8,300 nucleotides of DNA from an uncultured Clostridia bacterium (lineage in GTDB: Bacteria; Bacillota; Clostridia; TANB77; CAG-508), in NCBI GenBank assembly GCA_944391895.1, contig CALXVF010000050.1, forward strand, positions 1 through 8,300, given 5' to 3'. A program made the position numbers and the translations under genes. Numbering within the stretch: the stretch's first letter is position 1; each line of letters starts with the position of its first letter. Positions 1 through 6,873 of the stretch are shown in pieces. Under the pieces are notes generated by a model. It did not search any database, had not been told where the DNA came from, and saw only the letters and a program-made list of their open reading frames with translations.

Positions 1-455
1 ATTTTATCTACAGTTGGATTTATTACTTTATTTAAACAAATAGTTAAAATTCCCCAGAATATTGAAAATATAATGCAAATTCTACCATTTATATTTAAAG
101 GATAATTTGAATAATCCCACCATTTTATATGGAATATACATTCTCCAACCCAGCTTACAATGTATTCTACTACTGATCCTATTATGAAACCTGCAATAAA
201 TAATGTCCAATTATTTTTTTTAGCTCCTTTTGGTATACAAAGTAAACAAATTGCACCTAAACCATATATACAGCAAAATGGTCCATATAACATACTCTGT
301 CTACTTTCTATTACACCTTTTGTAAAAAGGCCAAATAATGTTTCTATTATATAACCTAAAAAGCTATATATTATGAAATATTGCAGTATTTGCCACATAT
401 CATAACCAAATATAGTAAATTTCTTTTTTACATTTTGTTCTGCCTTTTTCTCCAT
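1..455 (-). CDS. CmpB-like putative ABC-transporter type IV membrane protein (PF06541 family), C-terminus cut by window edge
   Basis: This is an integral membrane protein of unknown function; 151 codons are visible before the frame runs off the left edge. The family (PF06541, 'putative ABC-transporter type IV', CmpB) is recognised from its ordered motifs: YSFLGYIIET near residues 30-39, LYGPFCCIYGLG near 56-67, GSVVEYIVSW near 93-102, and KWWDYSNYPLNINGRI near 111-126, which is the family's hallmark WWDYS..(N/F)NGR segment. Hydrophobic stretches around 24-46, 57-74, 84-104 and 125-141 suggest at least four membrane spans. The ATG at 455 is preceded by GAGG about 8 bases upstream, placed just after the flippase stop codon, 14 bases away, so it is probably the next gene of the same operon. 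The transporter name rests on old family annotation, and no ATPase partner is visible. Family assignment is firm; function is not. Confidence 0.88.
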   Translation of the reverse strand, partial: MEKKAEQNVKKKFTIFGYDMWQILQYFIIYSFLGYIIETLFGLFTKGVIESRQSMLYGPFCCIYGLGAICLLCIPKGAKKNNWTLFIAGFIIGSVVEYIVSWVGECIFHIKWWDYSNYPLNINGRICIIFSIFWGILTICLNKVINPTVDK

Positions 456-469
456 ATTTTACTACCTCT

Positions 470-1906
470 TTACTTTCGCTTAAATTTTTCTGTTACTACT
501 CCTATTGTTCCTTTTATAAATCTCCAGTTATTAGCTAAACTATATAATATTGCTATTAATAAAGATAATATATTTATTCCCCATAATAATATTGGATTTT
601 CTCCTATAGCTGGTACATATTTTGCGTAATATGCCAAGCAAATTATTGTTAAGAATAACATAGGTCCCTGCCATTTTAGTTCTCTTAGTTTGATATATTT
701 TTTTAGTTTCTTTTTTCTATAAAAATATACTATTAAATTAGCTATCAACATTGAGAAACATGCGGCATATATTTTAAACTGATTTACAAATACACACATA
801 ATTACTACATTTAGTATTGCTGCAACAATTGTTGTACTTCCCATTATTTTTGTATCTTTATATGCGGAGAAAATTCCTCCATAAAAGCTCGATAAATTTG
901 AATAATATGTTGCAATCATTATTATTGGTATGTATATATATGCTTCGTCATAAGTTTCATTTATAAATATTGGAAATACGAATGGCATTGCAGCTATTAA
1001 GCAAATTGTAATTGCATACAAAAATCTTTTGGCATCATGATATATACTATTATAGTAATCATTTTTGTTATCTTCTTTTACTATTCTTGCTGCGGATTCT
1101 TTCCAGGCTGTATAGAAATATCCATATACGACACTAATTATGTTTGGAAATTTACTAGCCATTGCATATATACCATTAGCTGCTGAACTAACCATATTTG
1201 TAAGTATTAGTCTATTCGACATATTTATAATACTCCAAGAAATGCTATTGGGCACTAAAGGTACTGAGTATTTTATCATGTCTATCATAAGTGGTTTATT
1301 TAACTTTCCAATATAAGTTGGTAATTTTAATATTGCAAAGATTACTATCGCCGTTAAGCTATTTGCTATCGTATTTGCCCATAACAATCCTTCTGCACCA
1401 GCATTTATTCCAAGTATAAATACTATATTTAAAATTATTGTAGATATTCCTAATATAAAATTAGATACTGAATATAATTTTATTTTTCCCAAACCTCTTG
1501 ATAGTGCATTGCTTAGCCCTATAAGAATGTTTGAAATTACAAATGTTATAATTGCTGTTATGTATGCTGCTGAATATTCTGTCCAAATATTCATTATTAC
1601 TGCTGCTAGTATTGTGAATAATACCGTTCCAAAGAAAGTATATATTATTGTTTGGCTGATTATCCTTTTTCTTTGTATTTTGCTATCAGCATCTATTAGA
1701 TATCTGAACATTGATTCTTCCATAAGAAGTGTAATTATTGGACAAAGAAACAAAGATAAAGTACACACAAAATCATAATTACCATATTCTGATGGACTTA
1801 GCTTTGCTGTATATAATGGTAATAATATATATGAAATAACTTGTGTACTTAATTTACCAATAGCTATTATGATAGTATTTTTCATTAATTGTTTTTTCTG
1901 GTTCAT
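470..1906 (-). CDS. Wzx-like polysaccharide/oligosaccharide flippase (MOP superfamily)
   Basis: A 478-residue, almost wholly hydrophobic protein with roughly 12-14 membrane spans, typical in length for polysaccharide flippases (PF01943/PF13440 type). The N-terminus, with the amphipathic lead MNQKKQLMKN, the run GKLSTQVISYILLPLYT and then LSPSEYGNYDF (about residues 35-46), is the classic opening of Wzx/RfbX-like proteins. Such proteins move undecaprenyl-linked sugar repeat units from the inner to the outer face of the membrane. The ATG at 1906 sits one base after the pssE stop, and its AAGGAG ribosome site lies inside the last codons of pssE, so the two are probably translationally coupled. 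The next in-frame Met (residue 8) has no ribosome site. The C-terminus ends in a basic KFKRK tail. A related MOP exporter such as a MurJ or teichuronic acid flippase is possible, but adjacent glycosyltransferase genes favour a surface-glycan role. The substrate cannot be told from sequence. Confidence 0.9.
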   Translation of the reverse strand: MNQKKQLMKNTIIIAIGKLSTQVISYILLPLYTAKLSPSEYGNYDFVCTLSLFLCPIITLLMEESMFRYLIDADSKIQRKRIISQTIIYTFFGTVLFTILAAVIMNIWTEYSAAYITAIITFVISNILIGLSNALSRGLGKIKLYSVSNFILGISTIILNIVFILGINAGAEGLLWANTIANSLTAIVIFAILKLPTYIGKLNKPLMIDMIKYSVPLVPNSISWSIINMSNRLILTNMVSSAANGIYAMASKFPNIISVVYGYFYTAWKESAARIVKEDNKNDYYNSIYHDAKRFLYAITICLIAAMPFVFPIFINETYDEAYIYIPIIMIATYYSNLSSFYGGIFSAYKDTKIMGSTTIVAAILNVVIMCVFVNQFKIYAACFSMLIANLIVYFYRKKKLKKYIKLRELKWQGPMLFLTIICLAYYAKYVPAIGENPILLWGINILSLLIAILYSLANNWRFIKGTIGVVTEKFKRK

Positions 1907-1907
1907 T

Positions 1908-2384
1908 CTACTCCTTAATTAATTTTGTAATTTCATTATCTAATGATTTTACAAAATTTTCATTATTACTAACAAATTTTTTTGGTACAAATTTTTCTGC
2001 TTCTTTTATTTTTTGTTCTAATTCATTAAAGTCATTTAAAGGTATTATGAAACCATCTTTTGCAAATGTTTCTAAAATTTGTAATTGATGATTATTTACA
2101 TGCTCTTTATATTCTTTTAATCTGGCTGCTACTATCATTTTTTTATTTAATTTTAAACCTGAAATGATAGTACCTACTCCAGCATGTGTAATTACTATTC
2201 TTGCTTCTTTCATATAATTTTCAAATTGCTGTGATGACAAGAATTTATGTATTTCCATTTTATTTGATGTGTACTCCGTACTTCCTACTTGTGCAATTAT
2301 CTTTTCATCTAAATCTAATACTTCTACTGCATCTAAAAGCCTTTTGAATTTCTTGTCCTGTGTTCCAAGTGTTACGAAAATCAA
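1908..2384 (-). CDS. pssE: PssE/Cps14G-type glycosyltransferase subunit (Alg13-like, GT28 C-terminal domain), TTG start
   Basis: A 158-residue catalytic-type half of a two-part glycosyltransferase. In the PssD/PssE (Cps14F/Cps14G) and Alg14/Alg13 systems this subunit carries the nucleotide-sugar binding fold and is brought to the membrane by its partner. Visible motifs are the first Rossmann strand and loop MIFVTLGTQD (1-10), ITHAGVGTI (65-73, donor-site Gly loop) and VAARLKEYKEHVNNHQ (85-100), all typical of the GT28 C-terminal domain. I place the start at the TTG at 2384. It overlaps the pssD stop in a TTGA junction, a GGGGGTG ribosome site lies 6 bases upstream, and the family normally begins exactly at MIFVT. 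An ATG at 2438 would add 18 residues encoded inside pssD and is unlikely. The start of the flippase follows its stop by one base. The sugar transferred cannot be inferred; beta-1,4-galactose is known only for some relatives. Confidence 0.9.
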   Translation of the reverse strand: MIFVTLGTQDKKFKRLLDAVEVLDLDEKIIAQVGSTEYTSNKMEIHKFLSSQQFENYMKEARIVITHAGVGTIISGLKLNKKMIVAARLKEYKEHVNNHQLQILETFAKDGFIIPLNDFNELEQKIKEAEKFVPKKFVSNNENFVKSLDNEITKLIKE

Positions 2385-2848
2385 TAAATCCACCCCCAAT
2401 ATACTGCTTTTGGGTATATTTTTTTCATTTCTTCCCATTGAACTACAAATGTATTTGCTATAGGATATACTAGTCTTCCTGCTAAAGTTTTTGTGTTTCT
2501 ATTTGCAAATGTTTCTATCCAGATAACTTTACTTCCAAACAATCTTGCAATGTAGCACATAGCAACAGCTGTATGGGTCCCTGTTGTTACTACTACTTTT
2601 GGATGTAATTTTATATACAGATACAAGCTTTTGAAAAAGTTGAATAGTAATATAAAAAAGTATCTAATAGGTGTTCTTCTTGTTCCATAAAGTAAGAAAT
2701 GTACTTTTCCTGGATATTTTTCTACTAGGTCTTTATCTGATTCTGATTTTTCAGTTACTAGCGAGTAATCATATTTTTCAAAATCTAACATTCTTAACTC
2801 GCTTAAATGACCTCCCATACTTGATATAAACATTACTTTATTTTTCAT
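2381..2848 (-). CDS. pssD: PssD/Cps14F-type glycosyltransferase membrane subunit (Alg14-like)
   Basis: A 155-residue membrane-anchoring half of a split glycosyltransferase, matching Alg14/PssD in length and motif order. FISSMGGHLSEL (7-18) is the family's N-terminal glycine loop. A hydrophobic stretch at about 62-80 probably associates with the inner membrane. VVVTTGTHTAVAMCY (85-99) and KVIWIETFANRNTKT (107-121) are conserved blocks, and the C-terminus ends in VQWEEMKKIYPKAVYWGWIY. In this family the protein recruits the Alg13/PssE partner to form the active enzyme, which acts on a polyprenyl-linked sugar acceptor. The ATG at 2848 has AGGAG five bases upstream, and that site overlaps the argS stop codon 8 bases away. 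The gene ends in TGA and overlaps pssE by four bases, fitting 1:1 production of the two subunits. Family assignment is strong. Confidence 0.93.
   Translation of the reverse strand: MKNKVMFISSMGGHLSELRMLDFEKYDYSLVTEKSESDKDLVEKYPGKVHFLLYGTRRTPIRYFFILLFNFFKSLYLYIKLHPKVVVTTGTHTAVAMCYIARLFGSKVIWIETFANRNTKTLAGRLVYPIANTFVVQWEEMKKIYPKAVYWGWIY
2382..2399 (-). promoter_or_regulatory. Ribosome binding site and TTGA stop/start junction of pssE
   Basis: Read on the minus strand, GGGGGTG is followed by six bases and then TTG, whose last two bases are the first two of the pssD TGA stop codon. GGGGGTG differs by one base from the ideal GGAGGTG complement of 16S rRNA. A GTG nine bases earlier lies inside the ribosome site itself, so it cannot be served by it. 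Together with the family's usual MIFVT start, this decides the pssE start and suggests reinitiation-coupled translation. Confidence 0.7.
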
Positions 2849-2856
2849 ATATTCTC

Positions 2857-4560
2857 CTACATCTTTTCTGGAACTTCTATTCCAAGTAGTCCAAGTCCGT
2901 TAGTTAATGTTACTTTTGTCATATAAGTTATATATAAACGTGCATCTTGAAGTTCTTTATCTTCACATAATATTTTATTTTCATTATAGAAGCTTGAGTA
3001 AGCTTTTGCTAGATCTATTAAGTATCTTGAGATGATTGAAGGTTCATTTTTTTCCATACTGCTAATTATTGTACTTTCAAAGTCTGATAAATATTTTAAT
3101 AGATTAGTACTTGCTTCATCTGTAATTTTAGATGCATTTATGTTATTTCCATCTGGAATGTATCTGGCTTTTTCTAAAACACTTTTTGTTCTAACAGTCA
3201 TATATTGTATATATGGTCCTGTTTCTCCATTAAAGTTTAATGCTTCTTTTAAATCAAATACTTGATTTTTTGTTCTTGACTCTGCTAAATCTTCGAATAT
3301 TACTGCTCCTATTCCAACTTGTTTTGCTAATAAGTCCTTATCTTCTATATCTCTGTCTTCTATTATTTCTTTAGATTTAGTTATTGCTTCATTTAATAAG
3401 TCTTCTACTTTTACAAAGTTACCTTTTCTTGATGACATTTTTCCTTCTGGAAGTCTTATCATTCCATAGCTTACATGTTCTAATCCATTTGTATATTTTT
3501 CGTCTAATCCTAAATATTTTGCAACTGCAAATACTTGCTTAAAATGTAAAGTTTGCTCTTCACCAACAACATATAAACATTTATCGAAATCATATGTTCT
3601 TGCTCTATACATAATTGCTGCTAAGTCTCTTGTTGCATATATTGATGAACCATTGGCTTTTTGAATTATACATGGAGTTTCTATTCCTTGTTCTTCTAAA
3701 TTAACAACTTTCGCTCCTTGAGATTCAGTTAGCTTTCCGTTTTTTTCTAAAATATCTATTATTTCTTGCATTTTATCTGAATAAAAAGCTTCACCGTTCA
3801 TGCTGTCGAATTCTATTCCTAGTAGATTATATATTTTATCAAATTCTTGTAAGCTTAAATCTTTAAATCTATTCCAAAGTTTTGTGCAGTATTCGTCTCC
3901 ATCTTCTAGCTTTTTAAATGTTTCTCTACATTCTTCTAAAACACTTTCATCTTCACTGCAAAGTTGATTGATTCTTACATATAATTCAGCTAATTTATCG
4001 ATTGGATTAGTTGAAAAGTCATATTCATCTCCCCATCTTTTATATCCTTCAATAAGTTTAGCAAATTGTGTTCCATAGTCTCCTAGGTGGTTTAATCCTA
4101 TTGTTTTAAAACCTAAGAATTTATATATGTTATATAAAGAATGACCTATAATTGTGGTTTTTAAATGTCCTATATGGAAAGGTTTCGCAATATTTGGAGA
4201 AGAATATTCTACTAATACAGTTTTTCCTTCTCCCATGTTTGATTTTCCATATTCTTCTTTTTGAACATTAAATTTTGCTATAGTAGCTTCTGCTATTTTA
4301 CTTTTTGAAACATAAAAATTCAAAAATCCATTTACAACATCAATTTTAGATATTATATTCTCATCTATTTCTATATTTTCTTTGATATTATTAGCTATGT
4401 TTACTGGAGATTGTTTTAATTCTTTTGCCAGCCTAAAACATGGAAACGAATAGTCTCCATTAGCTTTTTCTTTTGGTACTTCTATGTATTGTTTTATTTC
4501 TTCTGTTTCAATATTAGTTACTTTTGATATAGCATTCGCTATTATTTCTTTAAAGTCCAT
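2857..4560 (-). CDS. argS: Arginyl-tRNA synthetase (ArgRS), class I
   Basis: This cytoplasmic enzyme charges tRNA-Arg with arginine using ATP. At 567 residues it is of normal bacterial length and looks complete. Domains in order: the N-terminal tRNA-binding additional domain (about 1-85, with VNGFLNFYV near its end); the Rossmann catalytic core with HIGH at 129-132 inside SSPNIAKPFHIGHLK; the YATRDLAA block (308-315); the KMSKS-equivalent loop KMSSRKG (374-380); and the DALR anticodon-binding domain starting around GETGPYIQY (445-453). The ATG at 4560 has only a weak ribosome site (GGGAAG close upstream), and an out-of-frame ATG lies 11 bases before it. The gap to the phosphofructokinase gene is 28 bases, too short for a T-box leader or separate promoter, so argS is probably expressed from upstream. 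The pssD ribosome site overlaps its stop codon, tying a translation gene to a glycan module. Confidence 0.98.
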   Translation of the reverse strand: MDFKEIIANAISKVTNIETEEIKQYIEVPKEKANGDYSFPCFRLAKELKQSPVNIANNIKENIEIDENIISKIDVVNGFLNFYVSKSKIAEATIAKFNVQKEEYGKSNMGEGKTVLVEYSSPNIAKPFHIGHLKTTIIGHSLYNIYKFLGFKTIGLNHLGDYGTQFAKLIEGYKRWGDEYDFSTNPIDKLAELYVRINQLCSEDESVLEECRETFKKLEDGDEYCTKLWNRFKDLSLQEFDKIYNLLGIEFDSMNGEAFYSDKMQEIIDILEKNGKLTESQGAKVVNLEEQGIETPCIIQKANGSSIYATRDLAAIMYRARTYDFDKCLYVVGEEQTLHFKQVFAVAKYLGLDEKYTNGLEHVSYGMIRLPEGKMSSRKGNFVKVEDLLNEAITKSKEIIEDRDIEDKDLLAKQVGIGAVIFEDLAESRTKNQVFDLKEALNFNGETGPYIQYMTVRTKSVLEKARYIPDGNNINASKITDEASTNLLKYLSDFESTIISSMEKNEPSIISRYLIDLAKAYSSFYNENKILCEDKELQDARLYITYMTKVTLTNGLGLLGIEVPEKM

Positions 4561-4588
4561 ATTCTTCCCATCTTTCTAAATATATTTT

Positions 4589-5728
4589 TTAGTCTCCAAG
4601 GCTTATTCCTATTTCTCTTGCTGTTTTTAATAATTCGCTATCTTTAGTTACTAATCTTACGTTGCTTTCTTTTGTTCCTCCTTCAACTGCTCCCAGTTCT
4701 TTATTTTCTCCTACTACGTCTTCTAGAGACACATAATCTAATCTTCCATTCTTTATTACAGTTAGAACTCCAAATTTTCCTTCTAATGCAAGTTCCATTG
4801 CTTTTGCACCATATTTTGTTGAAAGAACTCTATCATAAGCAGATGGTGTTCCTCCTCTTTGCATATATCCAAGTGTTGTGCATCTTGCTTCTAAGCCTGT
4901 TAATTTTTCTAGTTGTTTAGCAACTCTTTCTCCTGCTCCTGCAAATTTTACACTTATTCCAGTTTTGCTATCTATATCTGCTTCATAAGTAGAAGCTTCC
5001 CCGTCCTTTGGCATAGCTCCTTCTGAAACAACTACAACACTAAATTGTTTTCCAATTGCAATTCTTCTTTTTATGGCTTCTGCTGCTTTGTTTATGTCAT
5101 AAGGTATTTCAGGAATCAATACAACATCTGCTCCTCCTGCAATTGCTGACTCTAAAGCTATCCAACCAGCAAATCTTCCCATAACTTCTAGACACATTAT
5201 TCTATGATGTGTTTCTGCTGTTGTATGAAGTCTGTCCAATGCTTCTGTTGCAACAGATACAGCCGTATTATATCCAAATGTTATCTCTGTGCATGCCACA
5301 TCGTTATCTATTGTTTTAGGAACACCAATTACGTTCATTCCTTTAACAAATAAATCTCTTGCAGATTTTTGAGTACTATCTCCTCCTAATGTAAATAGGC
5401 AATCAAAACCTGCATTTTTGAAATTTTCTATGCATAGGTCTGATAAGTCTTTATATTCAACTGTTCCATCTGGATTTTCTACCTTGTAATTAAATACGAT
5501 TGTATTTGTTGATGAACCAATTATTGATCCACCTCTATTTAAAATTCCTGATGCTATTTGATTTCCGTCTAATCTAACATATTTATTTTCAACTAAACCT
5601 CTATATCCATCTATATATCCATAGCATTCTATTCCTTTTTGCTCTGCTGATTTTTTTATTGCTCTTATTACTGGATTTAATCCAGCTACATCTCCTCCAT
5701 TTGCTAATATCGCAACTTTCTTAATCAT
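4589..5728 (-). CDS. pfkA: 6-phosphofructokinase, group III / mixed-substrate type (PF00365) with unusual donor-site residues
   Basis: Phosphorylates fructose 6-phosphate to the 1,6-bisphosphate in glycolysis; cytoplasmic. At 379 residues it is longer than the ~320-residue allosteric ATP enzymes and fits group III. Motifs: GGDVAGLN (11-18), GGSIIGSST (66-74), GGDST (115-119), PKTIDND (137-143, catalytic Asp141), LDRLHTTAETHHR (164-176), MGRFAGW (183-189), SEG (235-237) and LGYMQRGG (286-293). By E. coli PfkA numbering, D127, R162, M169, E222, R243 and R252 equivalents are present. Arg72 is replaced by Thr74, Gly104 by Ser118 and Gly124 by Lys138. Lys at that last place is typical of PPi-using and some group III enzymes, so ATP versus PPi use cannot be settled here. 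The ATG at 5728 has an excellent AAAGGAGG site and lies 19 bases after the upstream membrane-protein gene. Confidence 0.93.
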   Translation of the reverse strand: MIKKVAILANGGDVAGLNPVIRAIKKSAEQKGIECYGYIDGYRGLVENKYVRLDGNQIASGILNRGGSIIGSSTNTIVFNYKVENPDGTVEYKDLSDLCIENFKNAGFDCLFTLGGDSTQKSARDLFVKGMNVIGVPKTIDNDVACTEITFGYNTAVSVATEALDRLHTTAETHHRIMCLEVMGRFAGWIALESAIAGGADVVLIPEIPYDINKAAEAIKRRIAIGKQFSVVVVSEGAMPKDGEASTYEADIDSKTGISVKFAGAGERVAKQLEKLTGLEARCTTLGYMQRGGTPSAYDRVLSTKYGAKAMELALEGKFGVLTVIKNGRLDYVSLEDVVGENKELGAVEGGTKESNVRLVTKDSELLKTAREIGISLGD

Positions 5729-5747
5729 ATTATCCTCCTTTGTAATT

Positions 5748-6623
5748 TTAATCCAAATCGTGTTTATTTTTCTTATGCTTTTTACATGCTTTTACAATTA
5801 TAGTGATAATTATTGCAAGTATAATAATTCCAATTAATGAGAAGATGCCAATTGTCGCATATTTCATTATGTTTCTTATTCTTGTAATTATATTGTCTGC
5901 TTCTTTTTCCTTTTCTCCTCTTTTATCAACTTCTAAATCAATTTGATAAACAGTAGTTTCTTCATCATTGCTAATTACAATACTTACTAAATTTCTTCCA
6001 TTTTCTATACTGTTAGCGCCTAAAATTTCTACTTCTGCATTTGGGTCATTTGCGGTGGCATTAATATTTAGGTTTTCTAAATCAGTATTTTCTAGCACTG
6101 AAGTATAATAATAAGTACTTTCATCAAAAGCAGGTTCTATATTAACGCCTTCAATTTGCAATGTATCTAATTTTAGATTTACCTCTGGTTCTCTTGAAGC
6201 TGTAATAGTATATGTTCTTGATGTTCCATCTATTGCAGTTACTCTGATATTAATGTTATTTTCTTGTTTAGTTAATCTTGTATTTCCAGAAATTCTTACT
6301 ATTGCTCCCTCCATTTCAGGTTCAGCATTTATATCTAATGATGTTACATCTTCTGGTATTATCACATAGTAATTTATCGTATTTTTATTAAAATCAGGAT
6401 ACATTTCATATCCTTCTATTTCTAATTTACTTAAATTTTTATTGGCCTTTCTTTCTTTTTCTAATTCTTTCTTTTCTTTGTCAGTTAGCTCATCATTTTG
6501 AGTAACTTCTGCTGAATTTCCTGTATTACTGCTTGTACTTGTTGTACTAGCTCCATAAACTTGTCCTATACTTGATACTATTACAATTAAAAGTGTGATT
6601 ATTGTTATATATATTTTTTTCAT
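5748..6623 (-). CDS. Secreted, membrane-anchored protein with two cadherin-like beta-sandwich domains (PF12733-like)
   Basis: A 291-residue surface protein of unknown function. Residues 1-24 form a signal peptide (MKK, a hydrophobic core, then QVYGAS). A Ser/Thr/Asn-rich linker (25-42) and a charged, probably helical stretch (44-61, DKEKKELEKERKA) follow. Two related domains come next, about 61-145 and 149-233. Each opens with a 'Leu-x-x-Leu-x-Ile-Glu-Gly' strand (LSKLEIEG and LDTLQIEG), continues with P.F....Y.YY, and ends with strands of the (R/V)xYxIxxxx type; this is the pattern of cadherin-like beta-sandwich domains. A transmembrane helix spans about 255-278 and a basic KKHKKNKHDLD tail follows, giving a type I topology. 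No sortase LPXTG motif is present. The start at 6623 has AAGGA about seven bases upstream. It is the first gene after the promoter at 6660-6688 and 19 bases before the phosphofructokinase gene. It may bind a cell-wall or surface partner, but this is inference. Confidence 0.88.
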   Translation of the reverse strand: MKKIYITIITLLIVIVSSIGQVYGASTTSTSSNTGNSAEVTQNDELTDKEKKELEKERKANKNLSKLEIEGYEMYPDFNKNTINYYVIIPEDVTSLDINAEPEMEGAIVRISGNTRLTKQENNINIRVTAIDGTSRTYTITASREPEVNLKLDTLQIEGVNIEPAFDESTYYYTSVLENTDLENLNINATANDPNAEVEILGANSIENGRNLVSIVISNDEETTVYQIDLEVDKRGEKEKEADNIITRIRNIMKYATIGIFSLIGIIILAIIITIIVKACKKHKKNKHDLD

Positions 6624-6659
6624 GATGTTTCCTTTCTAACTACTATATTAGACTTATTT

Positions 6660-6688
6660 AGTATATCATTTTTGACTTTCTTCGTCAA
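6660..6688 (-). promoter_or_regulatory. Sigma-A-type promoter of the long operon
   Basis: On the minus strand, TTGACG (6688-6683) is followed by exactly 17 bases and then TATACT (6665-6660). The bases just before the -10 box are TGA, an extended -10 motif. Transcription would start near 6652, giving a leader of about 28 bases that already contains the ribosome site of the membrane-protein gene. It is the best promoter match I see in the window, and the next six genes have no comparable signal between them. Confidence 0.75.
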
Positions 6689-6689
6689 A
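6671..6689. repeat. Short inverted repeat overlapping the -35 box (possible operator)
   Basis: TTTGAC at 6671-6676 and GTCAAA at 6684-6689 form a perfect six-base inverted repeat with a seven-base centre. One arm contains the -35 hexamer of the operon promoter and the other lies in the spacer. A dimeric repressor binding here would block the promoter. A perfect 6+6 match in AT-rich DNA can also be chance, and no regulator gene is nearby. Confidence 0.35.
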
Positions 6690-6828
6690 TAAATTATTAC
6701 TATTATATACAATTCAAGTCACGATTATTATATATAAGAGTATATCTTTTTGCAATATCTCTCATAAAAGTATAATAAATTTGTAATATATGTAATAAAT
6801 TCTTATTATCATAATTGCCTCAAGTAAT

Positions 6829-6873
6829 AAAAATGAACCCTGAATTCACTTTTGACCTTCAAAGTTCATTTTT
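6829..6873 (-). terminator. Intrinsic terminator after the O-methyltransferase gene
   Basis: Read on the minus strand, a 16-base arm (6873-6858) pairs with a 16-base arm (6844-6829) around a 13-base loop. The core TGAACTTTGAA pairs with TTCAGGGTTCA using two G-U pairs, flanked by A5/T5. The 3' arm ends in a T run followed by ATT. On the plus strand the same two positions would be C-A mismatches, so the hairpin favours minus-strand termination. It lies 22 bases past the methyltransferase stop and separates that gene from the next operon. Confidence 0.8.

Noticed and set aside
160..354. 64-codon plus-strand frame.
   Set aside because: It is antisense to the CmpB-like gene, which has the full ordered motif set of PF06541.
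2385..2438. ATG start at 2438 for pssE.
   Set aside because: It would add 18 residues encoded within pssD that precede the family's normal first beta strand; the TTG at 2384 has the better ribosome site.
3032..3265. Plus-strand open frames opposite argS, pfk, the flippase, the methyltransferase and typA (for example 381-629, 1509-1778, 3032-3265, 4672-4920, 7046-7435, 7826-8122).
   Set aside because: They lie antisense to clearly real genes, have no family motifs, and their Leu/Ile/Phe-rich make-up is what the reverse complement of AT-rich coding DNA gives.
4561..4588. T-box or other leader regulating argS.
   Set aside because: Only 28 bases separate pfk from argS, far too short for a T-box, and no hairpin or terminator is visible.
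6716..6812. Two tiny overlapping minus-strand frames: 16 codons (6812-6762, ATG preceded by GAGG) and 20 codons beginning in its ATGA stop overlap.
   Set aside because: Frames this short are expected by chance in such AT-rich DNA, their composition is unremarkable (Ile/Tyr-rich from ATA and TAT), and they lie between a terminator and the next promoter with no promoter of their own that I trust.
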